Assembly: GCF_016862635.1 (NCBI RefSeq)
Contig: NZ_BONI01000054.1
Location: 1-64,000, forward strand
Length of the DNA: 64,000 nt
Reading direction: 5' to 3'
Source: Catellatospora coxensis
GTDB lineage: Bacteria; Actinomycetota; Actinomycetes; Mycobacteriales; Micromonosporaceae
A program made the position numbers and the translations under genes. Positions 15,836 through 24,445 of this stretch are shown here, in pieces. The notes beneath the pieces are model-generated. The model was not told the DNA's origin, searched no databases, and was given only the letters and a program-made list of their open reading frames with translations. How positions within the stretch are numbered: the stretch's first letter is position 1; the number at the start of each line of letters is the position of its first letter.

Positions 15836-18370
15836 TCAGCCGTACAGGAAGGCGCCCGGGGACGTCCAGTTCACCGAGTCGATCGCCGGACCGCTGACCG
15901 CGGTCGCGACGCCGCTGAACGCGGTGCCGTCGAACGCCCGCTTGACGAGCCGGCCGTCGGTACGCGACCAGTACGCGTAACCACCGGACAGGAACAGCGC
16001 GCCCGACGAGGTGCCGAGCCACTCCAGCGAGGTGCTGGTGCCGCTGCCGTTCGCCTGGAAGCGCTGCGAACCGATGATCCCGCTGTCCGGGCTGAAGTAG
16101 CGCCAGAACAGCGAGTTGTTCCCGGTGATCGTGTAGTACAGCCGGCCGTTGCTGTAGAACATGCTCCGCACGCTCGGCAGCTCGGTGTAGATCGCGGTCT
16201 TCTTGCCGTCGTACGTGGCAGTGGACCCGAACTCGTCCACCAGCACACCGTCCCAGCGCGGGTCGGAGTGCGGGTTGTGCAGCGAGGCCGGGCCGAAGTT
16301 GACCCCGTCGAACGTCCGCTTGTAGAAGTTGCTGTCCGACATGCCGTAGTACAGCGTGTTGTCGACCATGAACGCGCCGCGCAGGTTGGCCCACACGGTG
16401 CCGTCCGCGCCACCGACGCCGGTGAGCGCGCCGGCCGTGGTGCCGTTGTACGTGCGCTTGGCGACACCGAGGCCGGTGCCACCGCTGGTCCGCACGATCT
16501 CGATCGCGTCCACCGCGGGGTTGAGCAGCCCGTGGATGAACTCGATGTTGATCGTCCCGTCACTGGTGACCGGGAACTTCAGGGTGTGCGCGACCTTGTA
16601 GCCGACCTGGGCCACCGTGTCGTAGTCGTCCGCGCGGACCACACCGTCGATCTTGATGTCGAACACGCGCTGACCGGCGGAGCTGTAGTTCCAGTCCCGC
16701 GCCACGAAGGAGAGGCGGACCTCGACCTGCGTGCCCGCGGCGACCGGGAAGTTCCACATCATCTCCGGCGCGGCCGACGGGTCGAACCGCCGGTCGTCGA
16801 AGACTGCCATCGGGGTCGACGCCGGCACCGACGAGTGCGCGGTGATGGTGTTCGACACGATGGTGTTCGCGGTGCTGCCCGAGTTGCGGTACAGGCTGGT
16901 GCTCGCGGTGTCCGCCAGCCAGGCCATCTCACCGTCGGTGGACGCCAGCTCCGGGCCGCCCGCGTTGATGCGGTACAGCACGTCGTTGGCCGGCACGGTG
17001 ACGGTGCTGTTCGGGAAGAACACCTCGGTCGGCAGATCGCCCGACACACCGGCCGGCGGCGTCTGGCCGCCCGCGAGCGGGAAGTACGCGATCCGGCCAC
17101 GCATGTACTCGTAGTTGCCGATGTAGGGGGTGTCCGAACCCACGTAGAGGCCGTCCTCCGTGGCGTACAGCGCCGAGGCGCCGACACCACGCGGGTTGCG
17201 GCCCGGGTTCCACGCCATCGGGATGCCGGTGCCCGGCTCCAGGGCGGCCAGACCCGGCCGCGCCACGGCGCCCTGCATCGCGGTGTCCTTGCCGTCAGCG
17301 TTGTTCATCCAACGCTGGTGGCCGCCGACGTAGACCGCCGTGCCGGTGATGGCCACCGACAGCAGCGTGTCGCCACCGGTGTAGGCGACCCAGGCCGGCT
17401 GCAGGTTCGTGCCGGTCACGAAGTTCCACCGGCTGGCGGCGTCGCACAGCGTGCCCGCGTTGGGCGCACCCGTGGTGACCACCACGAAGTACGTGCCGTC
17501 CGGCGAGATGTCGACGTCGCGCACCCACTTGTCGAACGACGTGGCCTTGCAGCGGTCGTCGAACCGGTTGGTGTGCCACGCGGCGATGGCCGCCGCGGCG
17601 CCGGTCAGGTCCAACACGACGACCTGGTCGTAGTCGCCGCCGTTGGCCTGCTTGAAGTTGCCGAGCACGACGGCCTTGGTGCCGTCCGGCGTGATGTCGA
17701 GCTCGGTGGCGCCGACGGAAGAGCTCGCCCCGGTGCCGTTGTAGTTGTGGTGCCCGGTCAGCGCGATGTTGACGTACGGGTCGAAGTCGCCCGTGGTCGC
17801 GTTCACCGACGCCAGACCGTTGCGGACGTTGCCGGCCGCCGTGGTGAAGAAGCCGCCGACCAGGATCCGGTCGCCGAACTGCTTGACCGAGTTGACCGCG
17901 CCGTTGAACGACGCCGCCTTGAACGACGACACCACGGAGCCGTCGGTGGTGTTGAGCAGGACCAGCCTGCTCCAGCCACCGGCCTGCACCCCGGTGAAGC
18001 GGCCGCCGACGAAGACCGTGCCGGGCTGGCTGCCAGGCTGGAGCGACAGCACCTCGTCGTTGATGTTCGGCGCGAACGTCGGGTCCACCAGACCCGTGGT
18101 CGCGTCGAACGCGAACAGGTACGGCCGGCTGTGCACCGTACCCGTGCCTCGGTCGGTGACCCCGGTGAAGGTGCCGCCGACGAAGACCTTGTTGTCGACC
18201 TTGACGATCGCGTTGACCGTCCCGTCATTGATGTTCGGTGTCGCGGTCGACGGAACCGCAGACACGGACCGATCGTGCGGCGGTTGCACCGCCGACGCCG
18301 GACCGACGCCCAAGAGCAGGGCCGCGATTACCGCAGTCCCCGCCACCGTGGTGCGACCTAGCCTTCGCAC
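15836..18370 (-). CDS. Secreted beta-propeller/malectin-like protein (long paralogue)
   Basis: An 844-aa secreted protein. A short signal peptide (about residues 1-28, VRRLGRTTVAG to GPASA) precedes a propeller with blades VFVGGTFT, VFVGGRFT, ILVGGFFT and VYVGGHQRW, paralogous to the preceding gene product. From about residue 410 a malectin-like carbohydrate-binding domain follows (VLYRINAGGPEL, then VRLSFVARDWNYSSAGQRVFDI). The last ~200 residues contain further YYGMSDSNFYKRTFDG-type repeats. GTG start with GGGAGA about 10 nt upstream. It probably binds sugar in the cell envelope or matrix; no catalytic residues are recognised. Confidence 0.75.
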   Translation of the reverse strand: MRRLGRTTVAGTAVIAALLLGVGPASAVQPPHDRSVSAVPSTATPNINDGTVNAIVKVDNKVFVGGTFTGVTDRGTGTVHSRPYLFAFDATTGLVDPTFAPNINDEVLSLQPGSQPGTVFVGGRFTGVQAGGWSRLVLLNTTDGSVVSSFKAASFNGAVNSVKQFGDRILVGGFFTTAAGNVRNGLASVNATTGDFDPYVNIALTGHHNYNGTGASSSVGATELDITPDGTKAVVLGNFKQANGGDYDQVVVLDLTGAAAAIAAWHTNRFDDRCKATSFDKWVRDVDISPDGTYFVVVTTGAPNAGTLCDAASRWNFVTGTNLQPAWVAYTGGDTLLSVAITGTAVYVGGHQRWMNNADGKDTAMQGAVARPGLAALEPGTGIPMAWNPGRNPRGVGASALYATEDGLYVGSDTPYIGNYEYMRGRIAYFPLAGGQTPPAGVSGDLPTEVFFPNSTVTVPANDVLYRINAGGPELASTDGEMAWLADTASTSLYRNSGSTANTIVSNTITAHSSVPASTPMAVFDDRRFDPSAAPEMMWNFPVAAGTQVEVRLSFVARDWNYSSAGQRVFDIKIDGVVRADDYDTVAQVGYKVAHTLKFPVTSDGTINIEFIHGLLNPAVDAIEIVRTSGGTGLGVAKRTYNGTTAGALTGVGGADGTVWANLRGAFMVDNTLYYGMSDSNFYKRTFDGVNFGPASLHNPHSDPRWDGVLVDEFGSTATYDGKKTAIYTELPSVRSMFYSNGRLYYTITGNNSLFWRYFSPDSGIIGSQRFQANGSGTSTSLEWLGTSSGALFLSGGYAYWSRTDGRLVKRAFDGTAFSGVATAVSGPAIDSVNWTSPGAFLYG

Positions 18371-18713
18371 AGTTGTTTTCTCCCGCCCAACCAAAGGAAG
18401 CGGGCCCGGTACAGACACCGGTGCCCGAACGCGATAAGCCGCAGCTGACGCTAATCCTGAAGCTTCGGCGAACCCGCTGTGCAAGGCAAGGGGAGAGCAG
18501 GCAATGTGGCTGATCGGACAATCAATCAACACCCAAGGCGGGCGGGTGTTGTATCTTCCGCGACGGCAGCTCGGCTGGCGGCAGCGGAAGGAACCGGATC
18601 AGCTCCTCCTCGTGTCGACTGCACGACATCAAACGATCGACTCGCCCTCAAGTCCGATCACGACGGTCGTGCTTTCTGGAGCGAGTCTAATTCGGACCGG
18701 GCGGGATTGCCAA
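18371..18713. promoter_or_regulatory. Gene-free 343-nt region upstream of the long propeller gene
   Basis: It lies between the ispF stop and the start of the long propeller gene. It contains a hairpin with an 8-bp stem (CAACACCC 18527-18534 with GGGTGTTG 18544-18551). The composition is more mixed than in the coding regions. It must hold the propeller promoter and the end of the ispF transcript; no riboswitch or RNA gene could be recognised. Confidence 0.4.
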
Positions 18714-19211
18714 CTATCCGCTTATCACCTGGTCAACAACATGATCAAGATTCGGGAGCACCAGCGCGACCGCGATCGCCGCCAGCCCTTCGCCGCGGCC
18801 GGTGAAACCGAGCCCGTCGGTCGTCGCGCCGGAGACGCTGACCGAGGCGCCCGCCGCGGCCGACAGCACCCGCTGCGCCTCGTCCCGGCGCGTGCCGACC
18901 TTCGGGTACTTGCCGACGACCTGCACGGAGACGTTGCCGATCTCGAACCCGGCGGCGCGTACCAGCCGTGCCGCCTCGGTGAGCAGCGTCACCCCGGACG
19001 CGCCCGACCACTCCGGCCGGTCCACGCCGAAGTTCGCCCCGAGGTCGCCCAGGTCGGCCGCGCTGAACAGCGCGTTGCACGCGGCGTGCGCGATCACGTC
19101 GCCGTCGGAGTGGCCGGCGAGTCCGGGCACGTCCGGCCACAGCAGCCCGCCGACCCAGCACGGGCGGGTCTTGTCGAACGCGTGCACATCCGTACCGATA
19201 CCGACCCTCAC
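18714..19211 (-). CDS. ispF: 2-C-methyl-D-erythritol 2,4-cyclodiphosphate synthase
   Basis: A 165-aa enzyme of the MEP isoprenoid pathway. It cyclises CDP-methylerythritol 2-phosphate to MEcPP, releasing CMP. The zinc ligands Asp8, His10 and His42 are seen in [10 protein letters not shown] and [16 protein letters not shown]; the CDP-binding C-terminal block [19 protein letters not shown] is intact. The length is normal for the family. GTG start with AGGAGG eight nt upstream. It follows ispD after a 78-nt gap that carries a dispersed repeat, so it may be cotranscribed with carD-ispD, the order known from mycobacteria. Confidence 0.97.
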   Translation of the reverse strand: MRVGIGTDVHAFDKTRPCWVGGLLWPDVPGLAGHSDGDVIAHAACNALFSAADLGDLGANFGVDRPEWSGASGVTLLTEAARLVRAAGFEIGNVSVQVVGKYPKVGTRRDEAQRVLSAAAGASVSVSGATTDGLGFTGRGEGLAAIAVALVLPNLDHVVDQVISG

Positions 19212-19229
19212 CGGCCCGCCTCCTAGATC

Positions 19230-19286
19230 ATCACGGCGCCAGGATGGCGACACACCGTCGAACCCTTCCACAGGTTCATGATCGAC
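19230..19286. repeat. Dispersed 57-nt repeat, copy B
   Basis: It matches 207-263 at 49 of 57 positions. It fills the ispD-ispF gap, starting 3 nt after the ispD stop and ending 18 nt before the ispF start codon, so it would be transcribed if the genes share an mRNA. Confidence 0.6.
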
Positions 19287-19289
19287 CCG

Positions 19290-20021
19290 CTAGAGGGGGT
19301 GGGCGGCCAGGAGGGATTCGGCGATGAGGAGGTCGAGGGGGCGGGTGATCTTCAGGGCCAGGTCGCTGCCGGGGACGCAGTGGACCTTGTGGCCCAGGCG
19401 TTCGACCATGCCGGCGTCGTCGGTGTGTTCGTCGACCGCCTCGGCGTGGGCACGGACCAGGGTCTGGCGGGGGAAGCCCTGGGGGGTCTGGATCACGCGG
19501 AGCGGGGCGCGGTCGACGGTCTCCAGGACGTGCTCGCCGGCGTCGACCCGCTTGATCGTGTCCACCACGGGCAGGGCGGGCACCACGGCGGCCGCGCCGG
19601 CGCGGACCGCGGCGGCGACCGCCTCGACCAGCTCGGGCGGGGTCAGCGCACGGGCGGCGTCGTGCACCAGCACGACCTCGATGGACTCGGGCACGACGGC
19701 CAGCGCCGCGGCCACCGACTGCTGCCGGGTCGCGCCGCCGGGCACCACCGTGGCGCCGGGCACCAGCGCGCGGACCGCTGCCACGTCGTCCGGTGGCGCG
19801 GCGATGACGATCATGGCTACCGAGGGCGCCAGGCCGAGCCGGCGGCACGCGTGCACCAGCAGCGGCTCGCCGGCCAGCTCGCGCAGAGCCTTCGGGGTTC
19901 CGCCGCCGAGGCGTACGCCCATGCCCGCGGCGGGAACGAGAACCGCGACGTCCTTGCGCCGGTGGGGCGCAGGAACGTCGCGGCTATCGATATCAGATGA
20001 CACTGCCGTTGTGCGGGTCAC
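19290..20021 (-). CDS. ispD: 2-C-methyl-D-erythritol 4-phosphate cytidylyltransferase
   Basis: A 243-aa MEP-pathway enzyme that couples CTP to methylerythritol 4-phosphate. The nucleotidyltransferase N-terminal loop [18 protein letters not shown] (about 29-46), the [14 protein letters not shown] metal site and the [11 protein letters not shown] block are all present. The N-terminal ~22 residues are an extension before the first strand. The GTG start overlaps the carD stop (GTGA), so translation is coupled to carD. IspF lies next downstream, so two successive-stage enzymes of the pathway are encoded together. Confidence 0.96.
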   Translation of the reverse strand: MTRTTAVSSDIDSRDVPAPHRRKDVAVLVPAAGMGVRLGGGTPKALRELAGEPLLVHACRRLGLAPSVAMIVIAAPPDDVAAVRALVPGATVVPGGATRQQSVAAALAVVPESIEVVLVHDAARALTPPELVEAVAAAVRAGAAAVVPALPVVDTIKRVDAGEHVLETVDRAPLRVIQTPQGFPRQTLVRAHAEAVDEHTDDAGMVERLGHKVHCVPGSDLALKITRPLDLLIAESLLAAHPL

Positions 20022-20503
20022 GCCTCGGCGAGCACCTTGTCCAGGAGGACCTCTGCTCCGTCCTTGGTGCTCTTCTCGGCGAGCGCGACCTCGCCGACGA
20101 GGATGTCCCGAGCCTTGGCGAGCATCCGCTTCTCCCCCGCCGACAGACCACGCTCACGCTCACGGCGCCAGAGGTCACGCACGACCTCCGCCACCTTGAG
20201 CGGGTTACCCGAGGCGAGCTTCTCGAGATTCGCCTTGTAGCGCCGCGACCAGTTGGTCGGCTCCTCGGTGTGCGGGGCGCGGAGGACGTCGAAAACCTTG
20301 GACAGGCCCTCTTCGCCAACCACCTCACGCACGCCGACGATCTCGGCGTTCTCGGCGGGCACCCGCACCGTCAGGTCGCCTTGAGCAACCCGAAGGACGA
20401 GGTATAGCTTTTCCTCGCCCTTGATGGTGCGGGTCTCGATAGCCTCGATGAGTGCGGCCCCGTGGTGGGGGTAGACAACGGTCTCGCCGACACTGAAATC
20501 CAT
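20018..20503 (-). CDS. carD: CarD-family RNA polymerase-binding transcription regulator
   Basis: A 161-aa protein that binds the RNA polymerase beta subunit and stabilises open promoter complexes, known from mycobacteria. The N-terminal RNAP-interaction domain ([20 protein letters not shown] to about residue 60) is complete. Trp85 in [15 protein letters not shown] corresponds to the minor-groove wedge Trp of mycobacterial CarD. The helical C-terminal domain contains [21 protein letters not shown] with AAAGGGG upstream. It heads an operon with ispD and probably ispF. Confidence 0.96.
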   Translation of the reverse strand: MDFSVGETVVYPHHGAALIEAIETRTIKGEEKLYLVLRVAQGDLTVRVPAENAEIVGVREVVGEEGLSKVFDVLRAPHTEEPTNWSRRYKANLEKLASGNPLKVAEVVRDLWRRERERGLSAGEKRMLAKARDILVGEVALAEKSTKDGAEVLLDKVLAEA

Positions 20504-20530
20504 AGGTACGAAACCCCTTTCGCTGTGTCT

Positions 20531-20536
20531 AGGGTA
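20531..20536 (-). promoter_or_regulatory. Candidate -10 box (TACCCT) for carD
   Basis: Leftward TACCCT would give a leader of about 20 nt that contains the AAAGGGG ribosome-binding site before the carD ATG. The upstream hexamer (TGGGAC) is a poor -35. Confidence 0.4.
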
Positions 20537-20799
20537 ACACGGGCGTGCCGCGCAGTCCCAGCCCGTCTTGCACAGTTAGCGCAGCTCACCCCCGTTGTGA
20601 GCCGTATTTCTTCTGCTTGACACTGCTCCGCACCGCTTCTTCCGCTACGCTGAGTGACCTTTTCTGCACTGATTGGCGTCTGTGGGGTCGATGTCCACAT
20701 CGCGAACAGACCTCAATCTCCTCCGATGCACCACTAGCGTGAGTCTGTACGACGCGGGACAGTAGAGAGACGCGGTGCTGAACGCGCGAGGAGCCGGCG

Positions 20800-21225
20800 A
20801 TGGGCACGCTGGGCAACGGCCTTCCGGACCTCCCGCCCGAGTGGGGTGAGGTCGTCATTCCCGATGACCCCGCTGAGCTGGCCGAAGAGGCGGAGCGGGT
20901 CAGGGACGAACTGCGGGCCGAAGCCAGGGCCGCCCGGCGTGCGGCCTGGCGGGCCCGCTGGCGACGGCGGCTGCACCTGCCCGAGCGCATCGACGATCCC
21001 GATCAGCCCTCGCTCGTGCTGCCGCTCATCGTGCTCGGCGTCGCGGTGGTGATCACGCTGCTGAGCCTGCTGCTCATCGCCTGGCCCGGCCTGACCAGGA
21101 CGACGCCGGAGACCCCGCAGCCCGGCCCGCCCGTGCGCCCGGCGGTCTCCGCCCCGGCCGACGCGCCCACCACGGCACCGACCACGGGGCACCTGCCGCC
21201 GAGCGAGCACTTCCCAGGCCCCTGA
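20800..21225 (+). CDS. Small membrane protein of unknown function
   Basis: A 141-aa protein. An acidic then Arg-rich helical N-terminal half (to about residue 70, with RAARRAAWRARWRRRL) is followed by one TM helix (about 75-98, VLPLIVLGVAVVITLLSLLL) and a Pro/Ala/Thr-rich tail probably outside the membrane. GAGGAG sits six nt before the ATG. It is divergent from carD. No family is recognised; the basic juxtamembrane helix could contact lipid headgroups or a partner. Confidence 0.75.
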   Translation: MGTLGNGLPDLPPEWGEVVIPDDPAELAEEAERVRDELRAEARAARRAAWRARWRRRLHLPERIDDPDQPSLVLPLIVLGVAVVITLLSLLLIAWPGLTRTTPETPQPGPPVRPAVSAPADAPTTAPTTGHLPPSEHFPGP

Positions 21226-21371
21226 CCGTCAAGACCGTCCGACTTGCCGGGCAGACGTGCGTATCTTGAAGCCGCTTTCGCCCAGGTGTCAGGCAAGTCG
21301 AGCGATCTTGGGCGGCGGCGGTGCGGTGGGGGCGGGGCCGGTGGGGCGGGTCTGGGGGCGACACTGTTCTG

Positions 21372-22172
21372 ATGTCACCGCTGGGTCTGCTGCGCGCCTG
21401 CCACCCCCTGCCCGCCCTCGCGGTCACCGTGTTCGGCGGCCTGCTGGCGGTCGGCATGGGCCACACCCCCGGCGGCGTCGCGGCGGTCATGGGCACGGTG
21501 GCGCTGAGCCAGCTGTCGGTCGGCTGGGCCAACGACGCGATCGACGCCGCGCGCGACGCGGCCGTGGGCCGGACCGACAAGCCACTGGCCGGGGACCCGG
21601 CGGGTCGCCGTACCGTCGCCGTCGCGGCCGTGCTGGCCGCCGCCGCGACCGCCGCCGCCTGCGTCTGGTGGGGCTGGCCCGCGGGGGCCTGGTTCGCCGC
21701 CGCCGTGCTCTCGGCCCACCTGTACAACTGGCCGCTCAAGGCCACCGCCTGGTCGATCGTGCCCTACCTGGTGTCCTTCGCCAGCCTGGTGATCTTCGTC
21801 AGCACCTCGCTGCCGGGCGCACCGGCCCCGCCCGCGTGGCTGGTCGCCGCGGCGGCGCTGCTGGCGGGGGCGGCACACCTGCTCAACGCGGTGCCCGACC
21901 TGGCCGACGACGCGGCCACCGGGATCCGCGGCCTGCCCCAGCGGCTGGGCGCGCGGCGCAGCCTCGCCGCCGCGTCCGGGCTGCTGCTGGCTGCGACGCT
22001 GACCCTGCTGGCCGGAGCGCGACCGCCGCTGTGGGCCGGGCTGGGCGCGCTGCTCACGGCCGTCGTCCTGATCATCATCGGCTGGTACGCGGCACCGCGC
22101 GCCGCCTTCCGCGCGCTGCTCGCCGTGGCCGCCGTGGACCTGGCGCTGCTGGTGCTCAGCGGCGCGCTGTGA
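21372..22172 (+). CDS. UbiA-family prenyltransferase
   Basis: A 266-aa polytopic membrane enzyme with about eight helices. The first aspartate motif is GWANDAIDAARDAAVGRTDKPL (shown by NDAIDAARD and RTDKPL, about residues 55-75). The second is LNAVPDLADDAATGIRGLP near 175-190. Both are required for prenyl diphosphate/Mg binding in the UbiA superfamily (MenA, UbiA, DPPR synthase and others). The aromatic or sugar acceptor cannot be deduced. It stands alone, 147 nt after the previous gene. The first Met of the conserved N-terminus is used as start. Confidence 0.85.
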   Translation: MSPLGLLRACHPLPALAVTVFGGLLAVGMGHTPGGVAAVMGTVALSQLSVGWANDAIDAARDAAVGRTDKPLAGDPAGRRTVAVAAVLAAAATAAACVWWGWPAGAWFAAAVLSAHLYNWPLKATAWSIVPYLVSFASLVIFVSTSLPGAPAPPAWLVAAAALLAGAAHLLNAVPDLADDAATGIRGLPQRLGARRSLAAASGLLLAATLTLLAGARPPLWAGLGALLTAVVLIIIGWYAAPRAAFRALLAVAAVDLALLVLSGAL

Positions 22173-22212
22173 TCGGCGGCGGGTCGGCTGCGTGGCCTCG
22201 ATCGGCGGACAC

Positions 22213-22218
22213 TACGCT
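22213..22218 (+). promoter_or_regulatory. Leaderless -10 box (TACGCT), 6 nt before GTG 22225
   Basis: The spacing puts the first transcribed base at the G of the start codon. Confidence 0.6.
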
Positions 22219-22224
22219 GAGCCC

Positions 22225-22944
22225 GTGACTCGCTCGATCACCATGCTCCTGGCCGGTGGTGCCACCGCCGCAGCCCTGGCCCTGACCGGCTGCAGCGCCG
22301 GCATGAACTCCCAGACCGCCGACCAGGTGGCTGCCGTGCCCGGCTTCAGCCTGACCGTGCCGGGTCCGAACGGCGGCAGCGTCGCCGTTCGGGACGCGAT
22401 GCTCGTCTACGCCGGGCCGGCCGGCTACGCGCAGGGTGCGACGGCGCCGCTGCAGCTGCGCATCTTCAACGACACCCAGCAGCCCATCACGCTCGACAAG
22501 TTCGAGTCCAACGATGCCGCGGGCGTCAAGCTGGCCACGGCTGCCGACCTGAAGGCGAGCCCGAGCCCGGCCGCCGAGTCCCCGAGCCCCGCGGCGAGCA
22601 AGTCGCCGAAGGCGTCCGGCAGCCCCTCCCCGGAGGCGGAGGCCAGCCCGGAGCCCGAGGCCAGCCCGAGCCCGGCCACCGCGGCCCCGGCGAAGCTCAC
22701 CATCCCGCCGGCGGGCTACCTGGAGCTGACCCCGGCCAGCGGCCAGTTCCTGGCGCTGACCGGGCTCAAGAAGCCGGTGCCGAACGGCGAGGGCGTGCAC
22801 CTGAAGCTGACCTTCTCCAACGGCGTGGTCATCGAGACCCCGGAGCGCACCGAGGTGCCGCTCGCGCCGCCGCTGAGCCCGGAGCCGCGCCTGCCCGCCA
22901 CCGCGCCGCCGACCCGCCCCGGCACCGAGGGCGAAGGCCACTGA
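22225..22944 (+). CDS. Lipoprotein with Ser/Pro repeat linker
   Basis: A 239-aa exported lipoprotein. The lipobox LALTGC puts Cys at about residue 23. Two beta-rich segments (about 35-105 and 160-220) flank a long linker of SPSP/ASPSPE repeats (about 110-160). The halves vaguely resemble copper-chaperone-like PCu(A)C folds (LRIFNDTQQPITL), but the Met/His copper ligands of that family are not obvious. The GTG start is preceded by a leaderless promoter rather than a ribosome-binding site. It lies just upstream of radA. Function unknown. Confidence 0.75.
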   Translation: MTRSITMLLAGGATAAALALTGCSAGMNSQTADQVAAVPGFSLTVPGPNGGSVAVRDAMLVYAGPAGYAQGATAPLQLRIFNDTQQPITLDKFESNDAAGVKLATAADLKASPSPAAESPSPAASKSPKASGSPSPEAEASPEPEASPSPATAAPAKLTIPPAGYLELTPASGQFLALTGLKKPVPNGEGVHLKLTFSNGVVIETPERTEVPLAPPLSPEPRLPATAPPTRPGTEGEGH

Positions 22945-22957
22945 CAGACCGACGGGG

Positions 22958-22963
22958 TAGGTT
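22958..22963 (+). promoter_or_regulatory. Leaderless -10 box (TAGGTT), 6 nt before radA GTG
   Basis: TAGGTT-N6-GTG; no ribosome-binding site is present in the 6-nt gap. It lies in the 25-nt gap after the lipoprotein gene. Confidence 0.6.
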
Positions 22964-22969
22964 GCGCAC

Positions 22970-24391
22970 GTGACTGTGCGCAGCACCTCCTCGAAGACGG
23001 CGAAGCCCGCACGCCCCGGATACGTCTGTGACGCGTGCGGGCATCAGCCTCCCAAGTGGTTCGGCCGCTGCCCCGAATGCGGCGAGTGGGGCTCGGTCAT
23101 CGAAGCCTCGACCGGCCCGGCCCTCGGCGCGATGCGCAACGTCGCCCCCCGCTCGCCCAGCGAGCCCGCCCGGCCCATCGCCACCATCTCCGCCGTGCCC
23201 GCCCGCGCGGTCGCCACCGGTGTCAGCGAACTCGACCGCGTGCTCGGCGGCGGCATCGTGCCCGGCTCGGTCGTGCTGCTGGCCGGCGAGCCCGGCGTCG
23301 GCAAGTCCACCCTGCTGCTCGACGTGGCCCAGCAGTGGGCGTCCGGGGCCGGCAGCCCCGCCCTCATCGTCAGCGGCGAGGAGTCCGTCAGCCAGATCCG
23401 GCTGCGCGCCGAACGCATGAACACCCTGCACGAGCAGCTCTATCTCGCAGCCGAGACCGACCTGGCCGCGGTGCTCGGCCACCTCGACGCGGTCAAGCCG
23501 GGCCTGCTCGTGCTCGACTCCGTGCAGACCATCGCCGCCCCCGGCAACGACGGCGTGCCCGGCGGCGTCACCCAGGTGCGCGCGGTCACCGCAGCGCTGA
23601 TCGCGGTGGCCAAGGAGCGCAACATCGCGGCCGTGCTGGTCGGCCACGTCACCAAGGACGGCAACGTGGCCGGTCCCCGCGTGCTGGAGCACCTGGTCGA
23701 CGTGGTGCTGCACTTCGAGGGCGACAAGCACTCCTCGCTGCGGCTGGTCCGCGGGCTGAAGAACCGCTTCGGCGCGGCCGACGAGGTCGGCTGCTTCGAG
23801 ATGCACGAGAGCGGCATCGCCTCGCTGCCCGACCCGTCGGGGCTGTTCCTCACCCGGTATGCCGAACCGGTCCCCGGCACCTGCGTCACCGTCGCCATGG
23901 AGGGCCGCCGCGCCCTGGTCACCGAGGTGCAGGCGCTGATCGGGGCGACCGTGGCCGGGTCGCCGCGGCGCACCGTCTCCGGCCTCGACTCGGCCCGGCT
24001 GGCCATGGTGCTGGCCGTGCTCCAGCGGCGCACCGAGCGCATGGCGCTGCACGACAAGGAGGTGTTCGCCGCGACCGTCGGCGGCATCCGGGTCGTGGAG
24101 CCCGCCGCCGACCTCGCCGTCGCGCTCGCCGTCGCCTCTGCCGGGCTCAACCTGTCCATGTCGCCCCGGCTCGCGGCCATCGGTGAGGTAGGTCTCACCG
24201 GTGAGGTGCGCCGCGTCGGCGCGGTCCCCCGGCGGCTCGCCGAGGCGGCCCGGCTCGGGTTCAAATACGCTCTGGTGCCGCCCGGTTGCGGACCGTCGTC
24301 AACCGGCACCCCAGCCGGCGACATGCGGGTCGAAGAGGTGTCCGATCTGCGTACGGCACTGCACTGGGCTGCCCGGTTGTCCGCTGAGTGA
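22970..24391 (+). CDS. radA: DNA repair protein RadA (Sms)
   Basis: A 473-aa RecA-like ATPase that drives branch migration in recombination. The four-cysteine zinc finger is at Cys20, 23, 34 and 37. Walker A GEPGVGKST lies at about 105-113, and the RadA-specific KNRFG motif near 264-268. The C-terminal Lon-protease-like domain (about 300-470) contains GEVGLTGEVRRVGAVPRRL. Length and order are typical. The start GTG 22970 is fixed by a leaderless promoter. DisA follows 54 nt downstream; the pair is conserved in actinobacteria and bacilli and RadA is known to modulate DisA. Confidence 0.97.
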   Translation: MTVRSTSSKTAKPARPGYVCDACGHQPPKWFGRCPECGEWGSVIEASTGPALGAMRNVAPRSPSEPARPIATISAVPARAVATGVSELDRVLGGGIVPGSVVLLAGEPGVGKSTLLLDVAQQWASGAGSPALIVSGEESVSQIRLRAERMNTLHEQLYLAAETDLAAVLGHLDAVKPGLLVLDSVQTIAAPGNDGVPGGVTQVRAVTAALIAVAKERNIAAVLVGHVTKDGNVAGPRVLEHLVDVVLHFEGDKHSSLRLVRGLKNRFGAADEVGCFEMHESGIASLPDPSGLFLTRYAEPVPGTCVTVAMEGRRALVTEVQALIGATVAGSPRRTVSGLDSARLAMVLAVLQRRTERMALHDKEVFAATVGGIRVVEPAADLAVALAVASAGLNLSMSPRLAAIGEVGLTGEVRRVGAVPRRLAEAARLGFKYALVPPGCGPSSTGTPAGDMRVEEVSDLRTALHWAARLSAE

Positions 24392-24433
24392 CGCTTCCAC
24401 CACGGGCCGCCGGGCAGTCTCCAGCGGCCCCCG

Positions 24434-24439
24434 TAGACT
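24434..24439 (+). promoter_or_regulatory. Leaderless -10 box (TAGACT), 6 nt before disA GTG
   Basis: TAGACT-GTGCCC-GTG. The spacing selects GTG 24446 over the GTG at 24440. Confidence 0.6.
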
Positions 24440-24445
24440 GTGCCC

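Noticed and set aside
15383-18361. 992-codon plus-strand open frame opposite the propeller genes
   Set aside because: Arg/Ala/Gly/Val-rich low-complexity translation with no family resemblance; it mirrors the codon bias of the real minus-strand genes.
20618-20646. TTGACA followed by TACGCT in the carD upstream region as a sigma-70 promoter
   Set aside because: The spacing is 23 nt, too long for a normal -35/-10 pair.
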